Source: an uncultured bacterium (lineage in GTDB: Bacteria > Bacillota > Clostridia > Lachnospirales > Anaerotignaceae). From it: DNA of 29,620 nucleotides. The notes beneath the pieces were generated by a model, which saw nothing but the letters and a program-made list of their open reading frames with translations, was not told where the DNA came from and did not search any database. The stretch is taken from NCBI GenBank assembly GCA_905214825.1, contig CAJMNV010000006.1:1-29620 (forward strand), in the 5' to 3' direction. Of this stretch, positions 22,705 through 29,620 are shown one piece after another. Numbering within the stretch: the stretch's first letter is position 1; each line of letters opens with the position of its first letter. Position numbers and translations under genes: made by a program.

Positions 22705-23211
22705 TTAACAAAAATATTTGCTGTGTAAATAGGGAAAAACATTTGCATGACTTTGTTTGTCTGTCAATATTTCAAAAAAGATATCTCGTAAATCATTATG
22801 TGGTACACAAAGCAAAAAATTGCAGTAAAAATCACAACAATCCAATTCCTGTAAAAATGTTTCTTCTATATAGTTTTTGGGGTCTGTGATTTGTGTGTGG
22901 GTGTATGCATGTTGTATATCAGGCATTTTTGGTGCTTTGCCTGTGATGATATAGTATGCTTCTCGTAACTGTTTGCAGTGTTTTTTTTCATCTAAATACA
23001 TGGATTTGAGGATGTTTTCAGCAGGCTGCAATATATCGATTTCTGTCATAATATGATGGTAACGCTCCATTAGTTGTGTGGTGTCTTGCAAAGCCAATTC
23101 CAACAACGACAATAAACGTTTGTCAGATGCCAATTCTGTTACAGAGGGATTTTGTGCCACATCTTCTCTTATGGAAATATTTTTTTGTGGATTGCGGTTA
23201 TATGGATACAT
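22705..23211 (-). CDS. Ferritin-like domain protein (four-helix bundle)
   Basis: The frame is open upstream, but the ATG at 23211 has AAAGGAG 10 nt upstream and gives a 168-aa protein, MYPYNRNPQKNISIRED. Four helices can be drawn: about 35-60 (LLSLLELALQDTTQLMERYHHI), 68-95 (ENILKSMYLDEKKHCKQLREAYYI, with an ExxH-like DEKKH), 118-140 (YIEETFLQELDCCDFYCNF) and 144-167 (LRDIFFEILTDKQSHANVFPYL). The Glu and His pattern fits a rubrerythrin or ferritin-like fold, though not all metal ligands are obvious. It may serve iron or oxidative-stress handling or be spore-associated. It is divergent from murG. Confidence 0.72.
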   Translation of the reverse strand: MYPYNRNPQKNISIREDVAQNPSVTELASDKRLLSLLELALQDTTQLMERYHHIMTEIDILQPAENILKSMYLDEKKHCKQLREAYYIITGKAPKMPDIQHAYTHTQITDPKNYIEETFLQELDCCDFYCNFLLCVPHNDLRDIFFEILTDKQSHANVFPYLHSKYFC

Positions 23212-23347
23212 GATGTTGTCGCTCCTTTTTATGCAAATATGTTTTTTATATGGATATGCAAAAAAGGTAAAATACTTTCTTGTTTTTGGAATATTCTTTT
23301 GCAAATACTTCTTTTCGTATTTACATTTTTTTGTTATGATACAAGTG

Positions 23348-23376
23348 TTGTATGAAACAATACAAAATGGTATAAA
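23348..23376 (+). promoter_or_regulatory. Promoter of murG
   Basis: TTGTAT (23348-23353), 17-nt spacer, TATAAA (23371-23376), 34 nt before the ATG. Confidence 0.55.
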
Positions 23377-23410
23377 AATAACAAAAAGAATATGGATTGG
23401 GTGAAAATAT

Positions 23411-24466
23411 ATGAGACGAATTGTATTGACAGGCGGCGGCACAGCAGGACATGTGACACCGAATTTGGCACTTTTGCCCGTGTTGCAGGCAGAAGGCTGG
23501 GAAGTCATTTATATTGGTTCTGAAAACGGCATTGAAAAAAGCTTGATGGAAGATGCAGGTGTGCCATATTACAGCATTGCAACAGGAAAATTAAGACGGT
23601 ATTTGTCAAAACAAAATATCACCGATATGTTTCGTGTGGTAAAAGGGGTACAAGAAGCAACAAAACTACTCAAAAAACTAAAACCAGATGTTGTATTTTC
23701 AAAAGGTGGTTTTGTGGCTGTACCTGTGGTGTTGGGGGCAAAAAGAAATGGTATTCCTGTCATCATACATGAGTCAGATATTACGCCTGGTTTGGCAAAT
23801 AAAATTGCTATGCCGTTTGCAAAAGTGGTTTGTACCACATTTCCAGAAACGGTGCAATATACAAAAGGAAAAGGTGTGCATACAGGAACGCCCATTAGAA
23901 AAGAATTGTTTGAAGGACAAAAAGAAAAAGGCTTGCAAAAATGTGGTTTTACAGGGCAAAAGCCCGTTGTGATGTTGATGGGGGGCTCTTTGGGTTCTGT
24001 GAAATTGAATGATTGCTTGCGGGAAATACTGCCAAAATTATGTCAAGATTTTGATGTCATTCATTTGTGTGGCAAAGGGCATTTGGAGCCAAAATTGAAA
24101 AAACAGCAAGGGTATTGCCAATTTGAATATATTTCAGAAGGTTTGGCAGATTTGTTTGCGGCAGCAGATGTTTTGATATCTCGTGCAGGCAGCAATTCCA
24201 TATCAGAATTTGCAGCATTGCAAAAGCCGCATTTGCTCATTCCACTTTCTGCAAAAGCCAGCAGAGGCGACCAGATATTAAATGCTGCGTCTTATCAAAA
24301 ACAAGGGTTTGCTATGGTATTGGAAGAAGAAAATCTAACAGGAGAAGCCATGGAGCAAGCTGTGCGAAATTTATATGAAAATAGACAACAATATTGCAAG
24401 GCAATGGCAGAAAGTACACAAAAAGACGGTGTAGCGGCGGTTATGGCACAAATTACAAAGGTGTAA
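23411..24466 (+). CDS. murG: MurG, UDP-GlcNAc:undecaprenyl-PP-MurNAc-pentapeptide GlcNAc transferase
   Basis: MurG makes lipid II from lipid I at the inner face of the membrane. The 351-aa GT-B protein begins RRIVLTGGGTAGHVTPN, with the G-loop GGGTAGH (residues 8-14). Other family marks are KPDVVFSKGGFVAVP, HESDITPGLANK and GTPIRKE, then the UDP-binding half MGGSLGSVKLND and SRAGSNSISEFAAL. Unlike most genomes, it lies apart from a dcw cluster, as an independent unit with its own promoter and a terminator that begins inside its stop codon. GGGTGA lies upstream of the ATG. Confidence 0.96.
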   Translation: MRRIVLTGGGTAGHVTPNLALLPVLQAEGWEVIYIGSENGIEKSLMEDAGVPYYSIATGKLRRYLSKQNITDMFRVVKGVQEATKLLKKLKPDVVFSKGGFVAVPVVLGAKRNGIPVIIHESDITPGLANKIAMPFAKVVCTTFPETVQYTKGKGVHTGTPIRKELFEGQKEKGLQKCGFTGQKPVVMLMGGSLGSVKLNDCLREILPKLCQDFDVIHLCGKGHLEPKLKKQQGYCQFEYISEGLADLFAAADVLISRAGSNSISEFAALQKPHLLIPLSAKASRGDQILNAASYQKQGFAMVLEEENLTGEAMEQAVRNLYENRQQYCKAMAESTQKDGVAAVMAQITKV

Positions 24467-24490
24467 TGGTTTTTTCCATTACACCTTTTT
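24457..24490 (+). terminator. Terminator of murG overlapping the stop codon
   Basis: A 13-bp stem AAAGGTGTAATGG (24457-24469) / CCATTACACCTTT (24476-24488), T6 loop; the TAA stop (24464-24466) is within the left arm. Confidence 0.85.
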
Positions 24491-24496
24491 GATGGG

Positions 24497-25612
24497 TTAT
24501 TTTAAATTTTCGGGATTTAAACATTCCAATGCAGGTATGACAAAACGTCCGTCTTTGCGAATTAACACATCATCAAACCAAATTTCACCACCACCATATT
24601 CTGGCGTCATAATCAATACCAAATCCCAATGGAGTGCGGATTTGTTACCATTGGGGGCATCGTCATAACAATTTCCTGGTGTAAAGTGAATACTACCCAT
24701 GATTTTTTCATCAAACAATATGTTGTTCATGGGTTTTGTGATATAGGGATTGACACCGATGGCAAATTCGCCGACATATCTTGCACCTTCGTCTATAGCA
24801 AATATTTTTTTCAGACGTTCTTTATCGTTTCCGTCACAGTCTATGATTTTGCCATTTTCAAATGTCAACTTGACATTTTCAAATGTAAAGCTGTTTTGTT
24901 CTGATGGTGTGTTGTATGTGATGACGCCGTTTACAGAATTTTTGACAGGGGCGGTGTATACTTCACCATCTGGAATGTTGCAACTGCCTGCACATTTGAC
25001 AGCAGGAATGTCTTTGATAGAGAATGTCAAATCTGTGCCTTTTGCAATCAAACGCACTTTATCTGTGCGGTTCATCAAATCTACCAAACTATCCATGGCG
25101 TTTGACATTTTGCCATAATCTAAATTGCAGACATTGAAATAAAAATCTTCAAAATCTTCTAAACTGGTATGTGCAGACTGTGCCATGCTATTTGTTGGAT
25201 AACGCAATACCACCCATTTTGTATGTGGCACACGTATGTCATGGTGTACGGGAGAAGAATACAAACGATTGTATAAATCTTGTTTTTCCATGGGGACATC
25301 TGCTTGTTCTGTGATGTTGTCTTCTCCTCTGACACCGATAAAAGCGTCCATTTGTTTCATCAAAAGGCTATCTGCTTCTGCCATCAGTTTCATTTGTTCT
25401 TCTGTGGCACCCAGCAAAAGCTCACGCTCCAAAGAATTGGTCATCAACTGTAAAAATGGTGTGGCACCGATTTTGTATGTTTCTTTGATAATGGCTTTCA
25501 CCAATGGTGCAGGGTGTATACCGTTTTGGTGTATCATCAATTTTTCGCCTTTTTGCAAACGGCAAGAATGATGTACCAAATTATATGCTAATTGTTCTAA
25601 TCTAGGGTCCAT
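24497..25612 (-). CDS. M29 family aminopeptidase (AmpS/PepS-like)
   Basis: The 371-aa protein is a metal-dependent aminopeptidase. Likely metal and catalytic residues are in IPDGEVYTAP, VGEFAIG, GSIHFTPGNCYDD and SALHWDLVLIM, the characteristic Glu-Glu-His-His-Asp arrangement of the M29 family. The N-terminal domain includes IHQNGIHPAPLVKAI. It trims N-terminal residues from cytoplasmic peptides. The length is a bit shorter than the 400-410 aa of typical M29 enzymes, but nothing seems to be missing. AAAGGAG lies 8 nt before the ATG, and a promoter stands at 25655-25683. Confidence 0.93.
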   Translation of the reverse strand: MDPRLEQLAYNLVHHSCRLQKGEKLMIHQNGIHPAPLVKAIIKETYKIGATPFLQLMTNSLERELLLGATEEQMKLMAEADSLLMKQMDAFIGVRGEDNITEQADVPMEKQDLYNRLYSSPVHHDIRVPHTKWVVLRYPTNSMAQSAHTSLEDFEDFYFNVCNLDYGKMSNAMDSLVDLMNRTDKVRLIAKGTDLTFSIKDIPAVKCAGSCNIPDGEVYTAPVKNSVNGVITYNTPSEQNSFTFENVKLTFENGKIIDCDGNDKERLKKIFAIDEGARYVGEFAIGVNPYITKPMNNILFDEKIMGSIHFTPGNCYDDAPNGNKSALHWDLVLIMTPEYGGGEIWFDDVLIRKDGRFVIPALECLNPENLK

Positions 25613-25654
25613 TTGATTTACTCCTTTCTGTTGCTTCTGAATACTACATTATTT

Positions 25655-25683
25655 ATTTTACCCTTTTTTTCGGAAATACGCAA
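25655..25683 (-). promoter_or_regulatory. Promoter of the M29 aminopeptidase gene
   Basis: Minus strand: TTGCGT (25683-25678), 17-nt spacer, TAAAAT (25660-25655), about 43 nt before the ATG. It is divergent from the nifX-like gene promoter. Confidence 0.5.
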
Positions 25684-25701
25684 AATTTTTTCAACAAAAA
25701 T

Positions 25702-25730
25702 TTGACAATGTAAAAAAGGGTAGATACAAT
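25702..25730 (+). promoter_or_regulatory. Promoter of the nifX-like/yqeG operon
   Basis: Consensus TTGACA (25702-25707), 17-nt spacer, TACAAT (25725-25730). Confidence 0.72.
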
Positions 25731-25757
25731 GAGTAAAAAGAAAGGCGGTGTGGTCAT

Positions 25758-26117
25758 ATGCGTGTGGCTTTGCCCACAAAAGATGGTCAGATTTTTTTGC
25801 AATATGATAAAGCAAAAGAATTTACAATATATGATGTGGAGATTGAGTTGGTAAAATCCAAAGAAATTGTGCTTTTGGAGGATATGCAAATATCAGATTT
25901 TTTGGAAACACAACATATCAATGCCGTGATTTGTGCCGATATTCGTTCCGCAGGAAAAGTACTTTTGCGTACCAAACGGATTGAACTAATATATGGTGTA
26001 ACAGGGATTACAGATGATGTGATGGTGCGATATTTGAGTGGAGAGGCACTTGGCACAGTAGAAGAAAATGCATGGTTGCGTCTGGAATTAGATGGAAAGA
26101 TAAAGGAGGATATATGA
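25758..26117 (+). CDS. NifX/NifB-like small protein (dinitrogenase Fe-Mo cofactor biosynthesis fold)
   Basis: The 119-aa protein starts MRVALPTKDG, then FLQYDKAKEFTIYDVEIE, matching the NifX/NafY fold (compare MKIAIPTDDG...HFGRAKYFxIYDVE), with a later ADIRSAGKVLL stretch. The usual FGRA motif is replaced by YDKA. Stand-alone relatives are common in anaerobes without nitrogenase and may carry Fe-S or Mo cofactors; the role here is unknown. The stop overlaps the yqeG start as ATGA, so the two are coupled. A strong promoter is upstream. Confidence 0.8.
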   Translation: MRVALPTKDGQIFLQYDKAKEFTIYDVEIELVKSKEIVLLEDMQISDFLETQHINAVICADIRSAGKVLLRTKRIELIYGVTGITDDVMVRYLSGEALGTVEENAWLRLELDGKIKEDI

Positions 26118-26623
26118 TACTGGAACGTTTTTTTCCCGATTTGTATATCAAATCGGTGTATGAATTGCCTTTGGAAGTATTACAACAAAAAGGAATTAAA
26201 GGGCTTGTGTTTGATATTGATAATACCATTGCCCCTTTTGATGTGGCAGAACCAGATGAGGCATTGATAGATTTTTTTGCAAAATTAAGAAAAATGGGTT
26301 TTCGGATTTGTATTCTTTCTAATAACAATAAAGCACGTGTGCAGTTGTTTAACCGTAATTTGAAAACATTGGCTGTATACAAAGCAGGAAAACCGGGTAC
26401 AAAAAAAGTAAAGCGGGCATTGGAAAAACTCTATATTTCTCCACAAAATGCTGCCATTGTGGGTGACCAAGTGTTTACAGATATGTGGTGTGGACATCAG
26501 GCGGGGATGTATTGTATTATGACAGCCCCTATTTGTGAACGTGATCAGTTTGTGACAAAAATCAAAAGAGGTTTGGAACGTTGTGTCATGCGTGTATATT
26601 TCAAAAGAAACGGCATAAAATAA
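26114..26623 (+). CDS. yqeG: YqeG family HAD-IIIA phosphatase
   Basis: The 169-aa HAD protein begins MILERFFPDLYIKSVYELPLE, a standard YqeG N-terminus, and has the nucleophile motif DIDNT (residues 34-38), SNNN (motif II), a Lys in KAGKPG (motif III) and GDQVFTD (motif IV). Family members are predicted phosphatases, usually near ribosome-associated GTPase genes in Bacillus; the substrate is unproven. The start at 26114 has AAAGGAGG 4 nt upstream and overlaps the preceding stop as ATGA; the frame is open from 26072, but that start lacks a ribosome site. Confidence 0.92.
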   Translation: MILERFFPDLYIKSVYELPLEVLQQKGIKGLVFDIDNTIAPFDVAEPDEALIDFFAKLRKMGFRICILSNNNKARVQLFNRNLKTLAVYKAGKPGTKKVKRALEKLYISPQNAAIVGDQVFTDMWCGHQAGMYCIMTAPICERDQFVTKIKRGLERCVMRVYFKRNGIK

Positions 26624-26653
26624 GCAAAATCTGTTTTTTTCGTAATTTGTGTA

Positions 26654-26682
26654 TTGAAAAATGAAACATTTTCCATTAAAAT
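26654..26682 (+). promoter_or_regulatory. Promoter of efp
   Basis: TTGAAA (26654-26659), 17-nt spacer, TAAAAT (26677-26682), about 100 nt before the efp ATG. A second TATAAAAT occurs at 26715-26722 without a good -35 box. Confidence 0.5.
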
Positions 26683-26782
26683 AAAAAAGGATATGCTTAT
26701 TTTTCAGAATAAGGTATAAAATAAACAAGTAAATGTTTGCAGAGAAAATTTCTGCAACAAAATTTTGAGGAGGAAAATATAC

Positions 26783-27346
26783 ATGATTTCTGCAGGTGAA
26801 CTTAGAAATGGCGTAACCATGGAATACGAAGGCGACGTATACAGCGTATTGGAATTCCAGCACGTAAAACCCGGTAAAGGTGCGGCTTTTGTACGTACAA
26901 GATTGAAAAACTTGAAAACAGGTGCGGTAGTTGAAAAAACATTCCGTCCTACTGAAAAAATGTCCAAAGCACATATCGACAGACAGGATATGCAATATCT
27001 GTACAGCGATGGCGAATTGTTCCATTTCATGAACAACGAAACATTTGACCAAATTGCAATCAATGCAAGCGATGTGGGCGATGCATTGGAATTTGTAAAA
27101 GAAAATGAAACAGTTAAAATTTTGTCCCATAATGGCAAAATTTTCGGTATTGAGCCCCCTCTGTTTGTAGAATTGGAAATCACACAAACAGAACCCGGTT
27201 TTGCAGGCAATACTGCACAAGGTGCAACAAAACCTGCGATTGTGGAAACAGTTGCTTCTGTACAAGTACCTTTGTTCATCAACCAAAATGAAATTATCAA
27301 AATTGATACTCGTACAGGGGAATACTTGGGTAGAGTAAATAGCTGA
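26783..27346 (+). CDS. efp: Elongation factor P
   Basis: EF-P rescues ribosomes stalled at polyproline runs. The 187-aa protein has the three beta domains, and the loop HVKPGKGAAF holds Lys32, the residue modified in many bacteria. The C-terminus NEIIKIDTRTGEYLGRVNS is conserved. The ATG at 26783 has GAGGAGG 9 nt upstream; the TTG at 26765 lies inside the ribosome site and is rejected. Codon use is more C-rich at third positions (AAC, GAC, TAC, TTC) than in neighbouring genes, as expected for a highly expressed gene. The CD1247-type gene follows 35 nt downstream. Confidence 0.97.
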   Translation: MISAGELRNGVTMEYEGDVYSVLEFQHVKPGKGAAFVRTRLKNLKTGAVVEKTFRPTEKMSKAHIDRQDMQYLYSDGELFHFMNNETFDQIAINASDVGDALEFVKENETVKILSHNGKIFGIEPPLFVELEITQTEPGFAGNTAQGATKPAIVETVASVQVPLFINQNEIIKIDTRTGEYLGRVNS

Positions 27347-27381
27347 TTTTTTCGATGTAGTATCAGAAAGGGGCATAAACC

Positions 27382-27732
27382 ATGGAATATTTTGAAAAAA
27401 AAATCACATATTTGCGGGGTCTTTGTGACGGCAGTGGTTTTGACCCTGACACCAAAGAAGGAAAAATACTGCATGGCGTGATGGATATTTTGGAAGATAT
27501 GGCGTTTATGTTGGAAACTTTTTTGGACGACGAAGATTTGGAAGAAATGCAGATAGATGATGAAGATGATGCGGAAGAACCTGTATACTTTTACTCTTTT
27601 ATCTGCCCAAGCTGCGGGGAGGAAATCGACGTAGACGAAGAAACGATGGAAGCAGAACGGGAAATTGCCTGTCCTGGTTGTGGCAATGCAATTCCGATGG
27701 GAACCATTGATTTGGACGAATTGAAGTTTTAA
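27382..27732 (+). CDS. CD1247-type small zinc-binding protein
   Basis: The 116-aa protein has an N-terminal helical part (MEYFEKKITYLRGLCDGSGFDPDTKEGKILHGVMDILEDMA), a very acidic middle (ETFLDDEDLEEMQIDDEDDAEE) and a C-terminal zinc ribbon with CPSCG and CPGCG (about residues 75-79 and 97-101). This layout is the one I know as the CD1247 N-terminal domain family in Clostridia, often encoded next to efp or yqeG. No enzymatic function is known. AAAGGGG lies upstream of the ATG, and it shares the transcript with efp. Confidence 0.88.
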   Translation: MEYFEKKITYLRGLCDGSGFDPDTKEGKILHGVMDILEDMAFMLETFLDDEDLEEMQIDDEDDAEEPVYFYSFICPSCGEEIDVDEETMEAEREIACPGCGNAIPMGTIDLDELKF

Positions 27733-27733
27733 T

Positions 27734-27772
27734 AAAAAAGTATGATGAAACTTGGTTTCATCATACTTTTTT
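27734..27772. terminator. Bidirectional terminator between the efp operon and the antiporter gene
   Basis: An 18-bp perfect stem (27734-27751 with 27755-27772), three-base loop, with six As and six Ts at the ends, so it works for both converging genes. Confidence 0.9.
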
Positions 27773-27782
27773 ATATGGTGTT

Positions 27783-29372
27783 CTAAAATTTTGCAATGAC
27801 CAATGTATCATTTTCTGCAATGGTTGTGTTGCCATCCGGGATAATGGTTCGTTTTTGATGACGTATCATCACAATCAACATATTGGGCGGCAAAGACAAA
27901 TCTTTTAGTTTTTTGCAGTTCCACTTATGGTTTTTGTCAATCACAATTTCATACAGCGTCATATTTTCACGGTCTTGGAAAGCCTGCCCTGACAATACCA
28001 GCAAATCACCAGATAATATGGTGGTGTTGCCGTTTGGGATTAAAGAAGTGCCATTGCGTAATATCAGTACAATCAAAAGTTCTTTGGGTGTGACAATATC
28101 TTTTAATGCGTGGTTGACCCAATGGTGGTCTTTTGTCATACTAATTTTGATAAACGTGATGTCGCTTTCTTCTTGATAGTCTGTGAATGTTTTTCGTACA
28201 TCGATAGTATCATCAATCATATGCAAACGACGGGCAACAACAGGCAGGAGTGTTCCTTGCAACAATATGGAAAGTAATACCACACAAAACACCAAATTGA
28301 ATAAATTGTATTCCATAGAAATACCACTTAACATGGCTTGTATGGCAAATACGATGGAAGCAGCACCACGCAAACCTGCCCAGCAAACCAAACCAATCTG
28401 TGAGGCAGATGAGCGAAAAGGCAATAAGACAGCAGAAATGGCAAGGGGTCTTGCAAGAAATGTCAAGCACAACATGATACACAAAGACGGAAAAAATACG
28501 ACAGGCAATTCCGATGGTGTCACCAAAAGTCCCAGCAAAAAGAATATCAGTATTTGTGCAACACCTGTCAAAACATCAAAAAATAACACCAAATCCCGTT
28601 TTTTTGGCAAATAAGAATTTCCCAACACAATTCCGCACAAATATACACTCAAATAGCCATTACCACCCAATACCGATGGTATGGCATAAGCCAGTATGGC
28701 ACAAGCAAATAGAAATATGGTATTGCCTTGTGCAACATAAAATGTAAAACGGTTTAATATCCATACTGTCAACCGAGCAATCAAAAAACCACATAAAACA
28801 CCAATCACAATTTGTTTTAACAATAAAATCGGTACAGAAATTGCATTATTTGATAACATGCTCAGAAAAAGCAGTGTCAACATATAAGATACGGGGTCGT
28901 TGGAGCCGGATTCCAATTCCAGCATGGAGGCAGTGCCATCTTTGAGATTTAATTTTTTGGAGCGTAGTATGCTAAACACAGAAGCAGCGTCTGTGGAGGA
29001 CATGACAGAGCCAATCAGCATACTTTCTATCCAGCCGATGTGTAAAACAATATGCACAAAACTCCCAACAACGACAGCAGTCAATATGACACCACCCGTG
29101 GATAATAATATGGATTTTGCGACAACAGGTTTTGCCGTTTTGATATTGGTGCCAAAACCACCATAAAACATAATGAATATTAAGCTGGCAGAACATAATA
29201 CTTCAGATATACGATAATTGTCATAGGCGATATTGAAAATGCCGTCAACACCAAACAACATACCCAAAAGCAAAAATACCAATAATGATGGTACCCCCAA
29301 AATATGCGTGAAACGGTGTATGAGAATACAAACAACCATCACAACACCACAAAGCAGTAATATTTCATTCAA
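27783..29372 (-). CDS. NhaP2-type potassium/proton antiporter with C-terminal TrkA-C domains
   Basis: The 529-aa protein has about 12-13 membrane segments of the CPA1 type: FVTxG-like start, IFIMFYGGFGTN (about 67), SSTDAASVFSILRSKKL (ion site, about 127), LESGSNDPVSYML (about 150) and GLRGAASIVFAIQA (about 330). Residues 390-529 form two tandem TrkA-C (RCK-C) repeats, PKELLIVLILRNGTSLIPNGNTTI and PPNMLIVMIRHQKRTIIPDGNTTI, which usually bind a regulatory ligand such as a cyclic dinucleotide. It exchanges K+ or Na+ for H+. Translation starts at TTG (29372), with AGGAGGG 7 nt upstream; no ATG fits. Confidence 0.94.
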   Translation of the reverse strand: MNEILLLCGVVMVVCILIHRFTHILGVPSLLVFLLLGMLFGVDGIFNIAYDNYRISEVLCSASLIFIMFYGGFGTNIKTAKPVVAKSILLSTGGVILTAVVVGSFVHIVLHIGWIESMLIGSVMSSTDAASVFSILRSKKLNLKDGTASMLELESGSNDPVSYMLTLLFLSMLSNNAISVPILLLKQIVIGVLCGFLIARLTVWILNRFTFYVAQGNTIFLFACAILAYAIPSVLGGNGYLSVYLCGIVLGNSYLPKKRDLVLFFDVLTGVAQILIFFLLGLLVTPSELPVVFFPSLCIMLCLTFLARPLAISAVLLPFRSSASQIGLVCWAGLRGAASIVFAIQAMLSGISMEYNLFNLVFCVVLLSILLQGTLLPVVARRLHMIDDTIDVRKTFTDYQEESDITFIKISMTKDHHWVNHALKDIVTPKELLIVLILRNGTSLIPNGNTTILSGDLLVLSGQAFQDRENMTLYEIVIDKNHKWNCKKLKDLSLPPNMLIVMIRHQKRTIIPDGNTTIAENDTLVIAKF

Positions 29373-29411
29373 AATGTATCCCTCCTATCTACAAAAATGT
29401 GCTTTTTTGCT

Positions 29412-29440
29412 ATGATACAAAAAAATGATATGTTTTGCAA
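29412..29440 (-). promoter_or_regulatory. Promoter of the antiporter gene
   Basis: Minus strand: TTGCAA (29440-29435), 17-nt spacer, TATCAT (29417-29412), about 40 nt before the TTG start. Confidence 0.5.
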
Positions 29441-29479
29441 TTCTTTCCCTCAAATAATTGGATAAAAACAATATAGAAC

Positions 29480-29529
29480 AAACAAATGCCGCATACGAAA
29501 ATTATGTTTTCGTGTGCGGCATTTGTTTT
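29480..29529 (-). terminator. Long terminator hairpin of the xpt-like gene
   Basis: Near-perfect stem of about 20 bp with ATGCCGC / GCGGCAT core and one G-U pair, five-base loop, T-rich on both strands; it lies just after the stop codon of the right-edge gene. Confidence 0.85.
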
Positions 29530-29535
29530 TGCCAT

Positions 29536-29620
29536 TTAATCTTTGAAATAAATTTTGCCGTTTTCTACTTTTGTGATGACAGCCAGAGAGTCTACCAAAT
29601 AGCCAGCATCACGCAATTTT
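29536..29620 (-). CDS. xpt: C-terminus of a probable xanthine phosphoribosyltransferase, cut by the right edge
   Basis: Only the last 27 codons are in the window, ending at TAA (29538-29536). They read LRDAGYLVDSLAVITKVENG then KIYFKD. The pattern L-[KR]-x-AGY-x-V-x-SLA-[VIR]-x-x-ENGK matches the end of Xpt proteins as I remember them (for example ...LARIASLENGKVTF). Xpt salvages xanthine and is usually controlled by a purine riboswitch, which would lie outside the window. Too short for certainty; other type I phosphoribosyltransferases are alternatives. Confidence 0.55.
   Translation of the reverse strand, partial: KLRDAGYLVDSLAVITKVENGKIYFKD

Noticed and set aside
26745..26773. AAAATTT/AAATTTT hairpin before efp as a translational switch
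   Set aside because: Seven A-T pairs only, weak, and the ribosome site is outside the stem.

Overview
The window looks like a chromosomal stretch of a low-GC, probably spore-forming anaerobic Firmicute. I infer class Clostridia, most likely order Lachnospirales. The reasons are AT-rich DNA with strong AGGAGG ribosome sites, TTG and GTG starts, a lonB-lonA-engB cluster arranged as in Bacillus, a forespore-type promoter in front of lonB, and several Clostridia-typical families (ABC-F YkpA type, M29 aminopeptidase, CD1247-type zinc protein, NifX-like protein, PadR plus permease-prefix/SEDS-like pair). I see no insertion sequence, prophage, CRISPR array or rRNA; the one RNA gene is a tRNA-Leu(CAG).

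Layout. 1-800: the start of an unidentified gene running off the left edge, then bioY (biotin ECF transporter S component) behind a BirA-type operator. 804-6150: a zinc-ribbon membrane protein, then lonB, lonA and engB, ending in a terminator. 6193-9692: a small unknown gene converging on a DJ-1/PfpI gene, a divergent CYTH triphosphatase gene, a 373-aa unknown protein, and trmB, whose start region carries an apparent one-base frameshift. 9705-11514: a padR-type repressor with a striking double-palindrome operator, overlapping a SEDS-like (FtsW/RodA-like) membrane protein with a permease-prefix N-terminus. 11513-13665: on the minus strand, a CPBP membrane protease and an AI-2E-family transporter. 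13831-16828: a moxR-DUF58 pair and a lipoprotein. 16901-19631: ykpA and threonine aldolase. 19687-22117: a patch of small accessory genes (SUKH-like protein, two small acidic unknowns) around the tRNA-Leu, closed by a CarD-like regulator. 22190-25757: HIT protein, ferritin-like protein, murG, M29 aminopeptidase. 25702-27772: nifX-like, yqeG, efp, CD1247-type protein. 27783-29440: NhaP2-type antiporter. 29480-29620: the end of a probable xanthine phosphoribosyltransferase gene and its terminator.

Most genes are housekeeping: proteolysis (LonA/LonB), ribosome assembly and translation (EngB, TrmB, EF-P, tRNA-Leu, YkpA, YqeG), wall synthesis (MurG) and transport. Sites of most interest are the trmB frameshift at an A7 run, the padR operator and its SEDS-like partner, the BirA operator overlapping the bioY -35 box, the forespore-type lonB promoter, the tRNA promoter lying inside a terminator hairpin, and the small orphan genes next to the tRNA. 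All assignments come from reading motifs and remembered family features; no database search was run.
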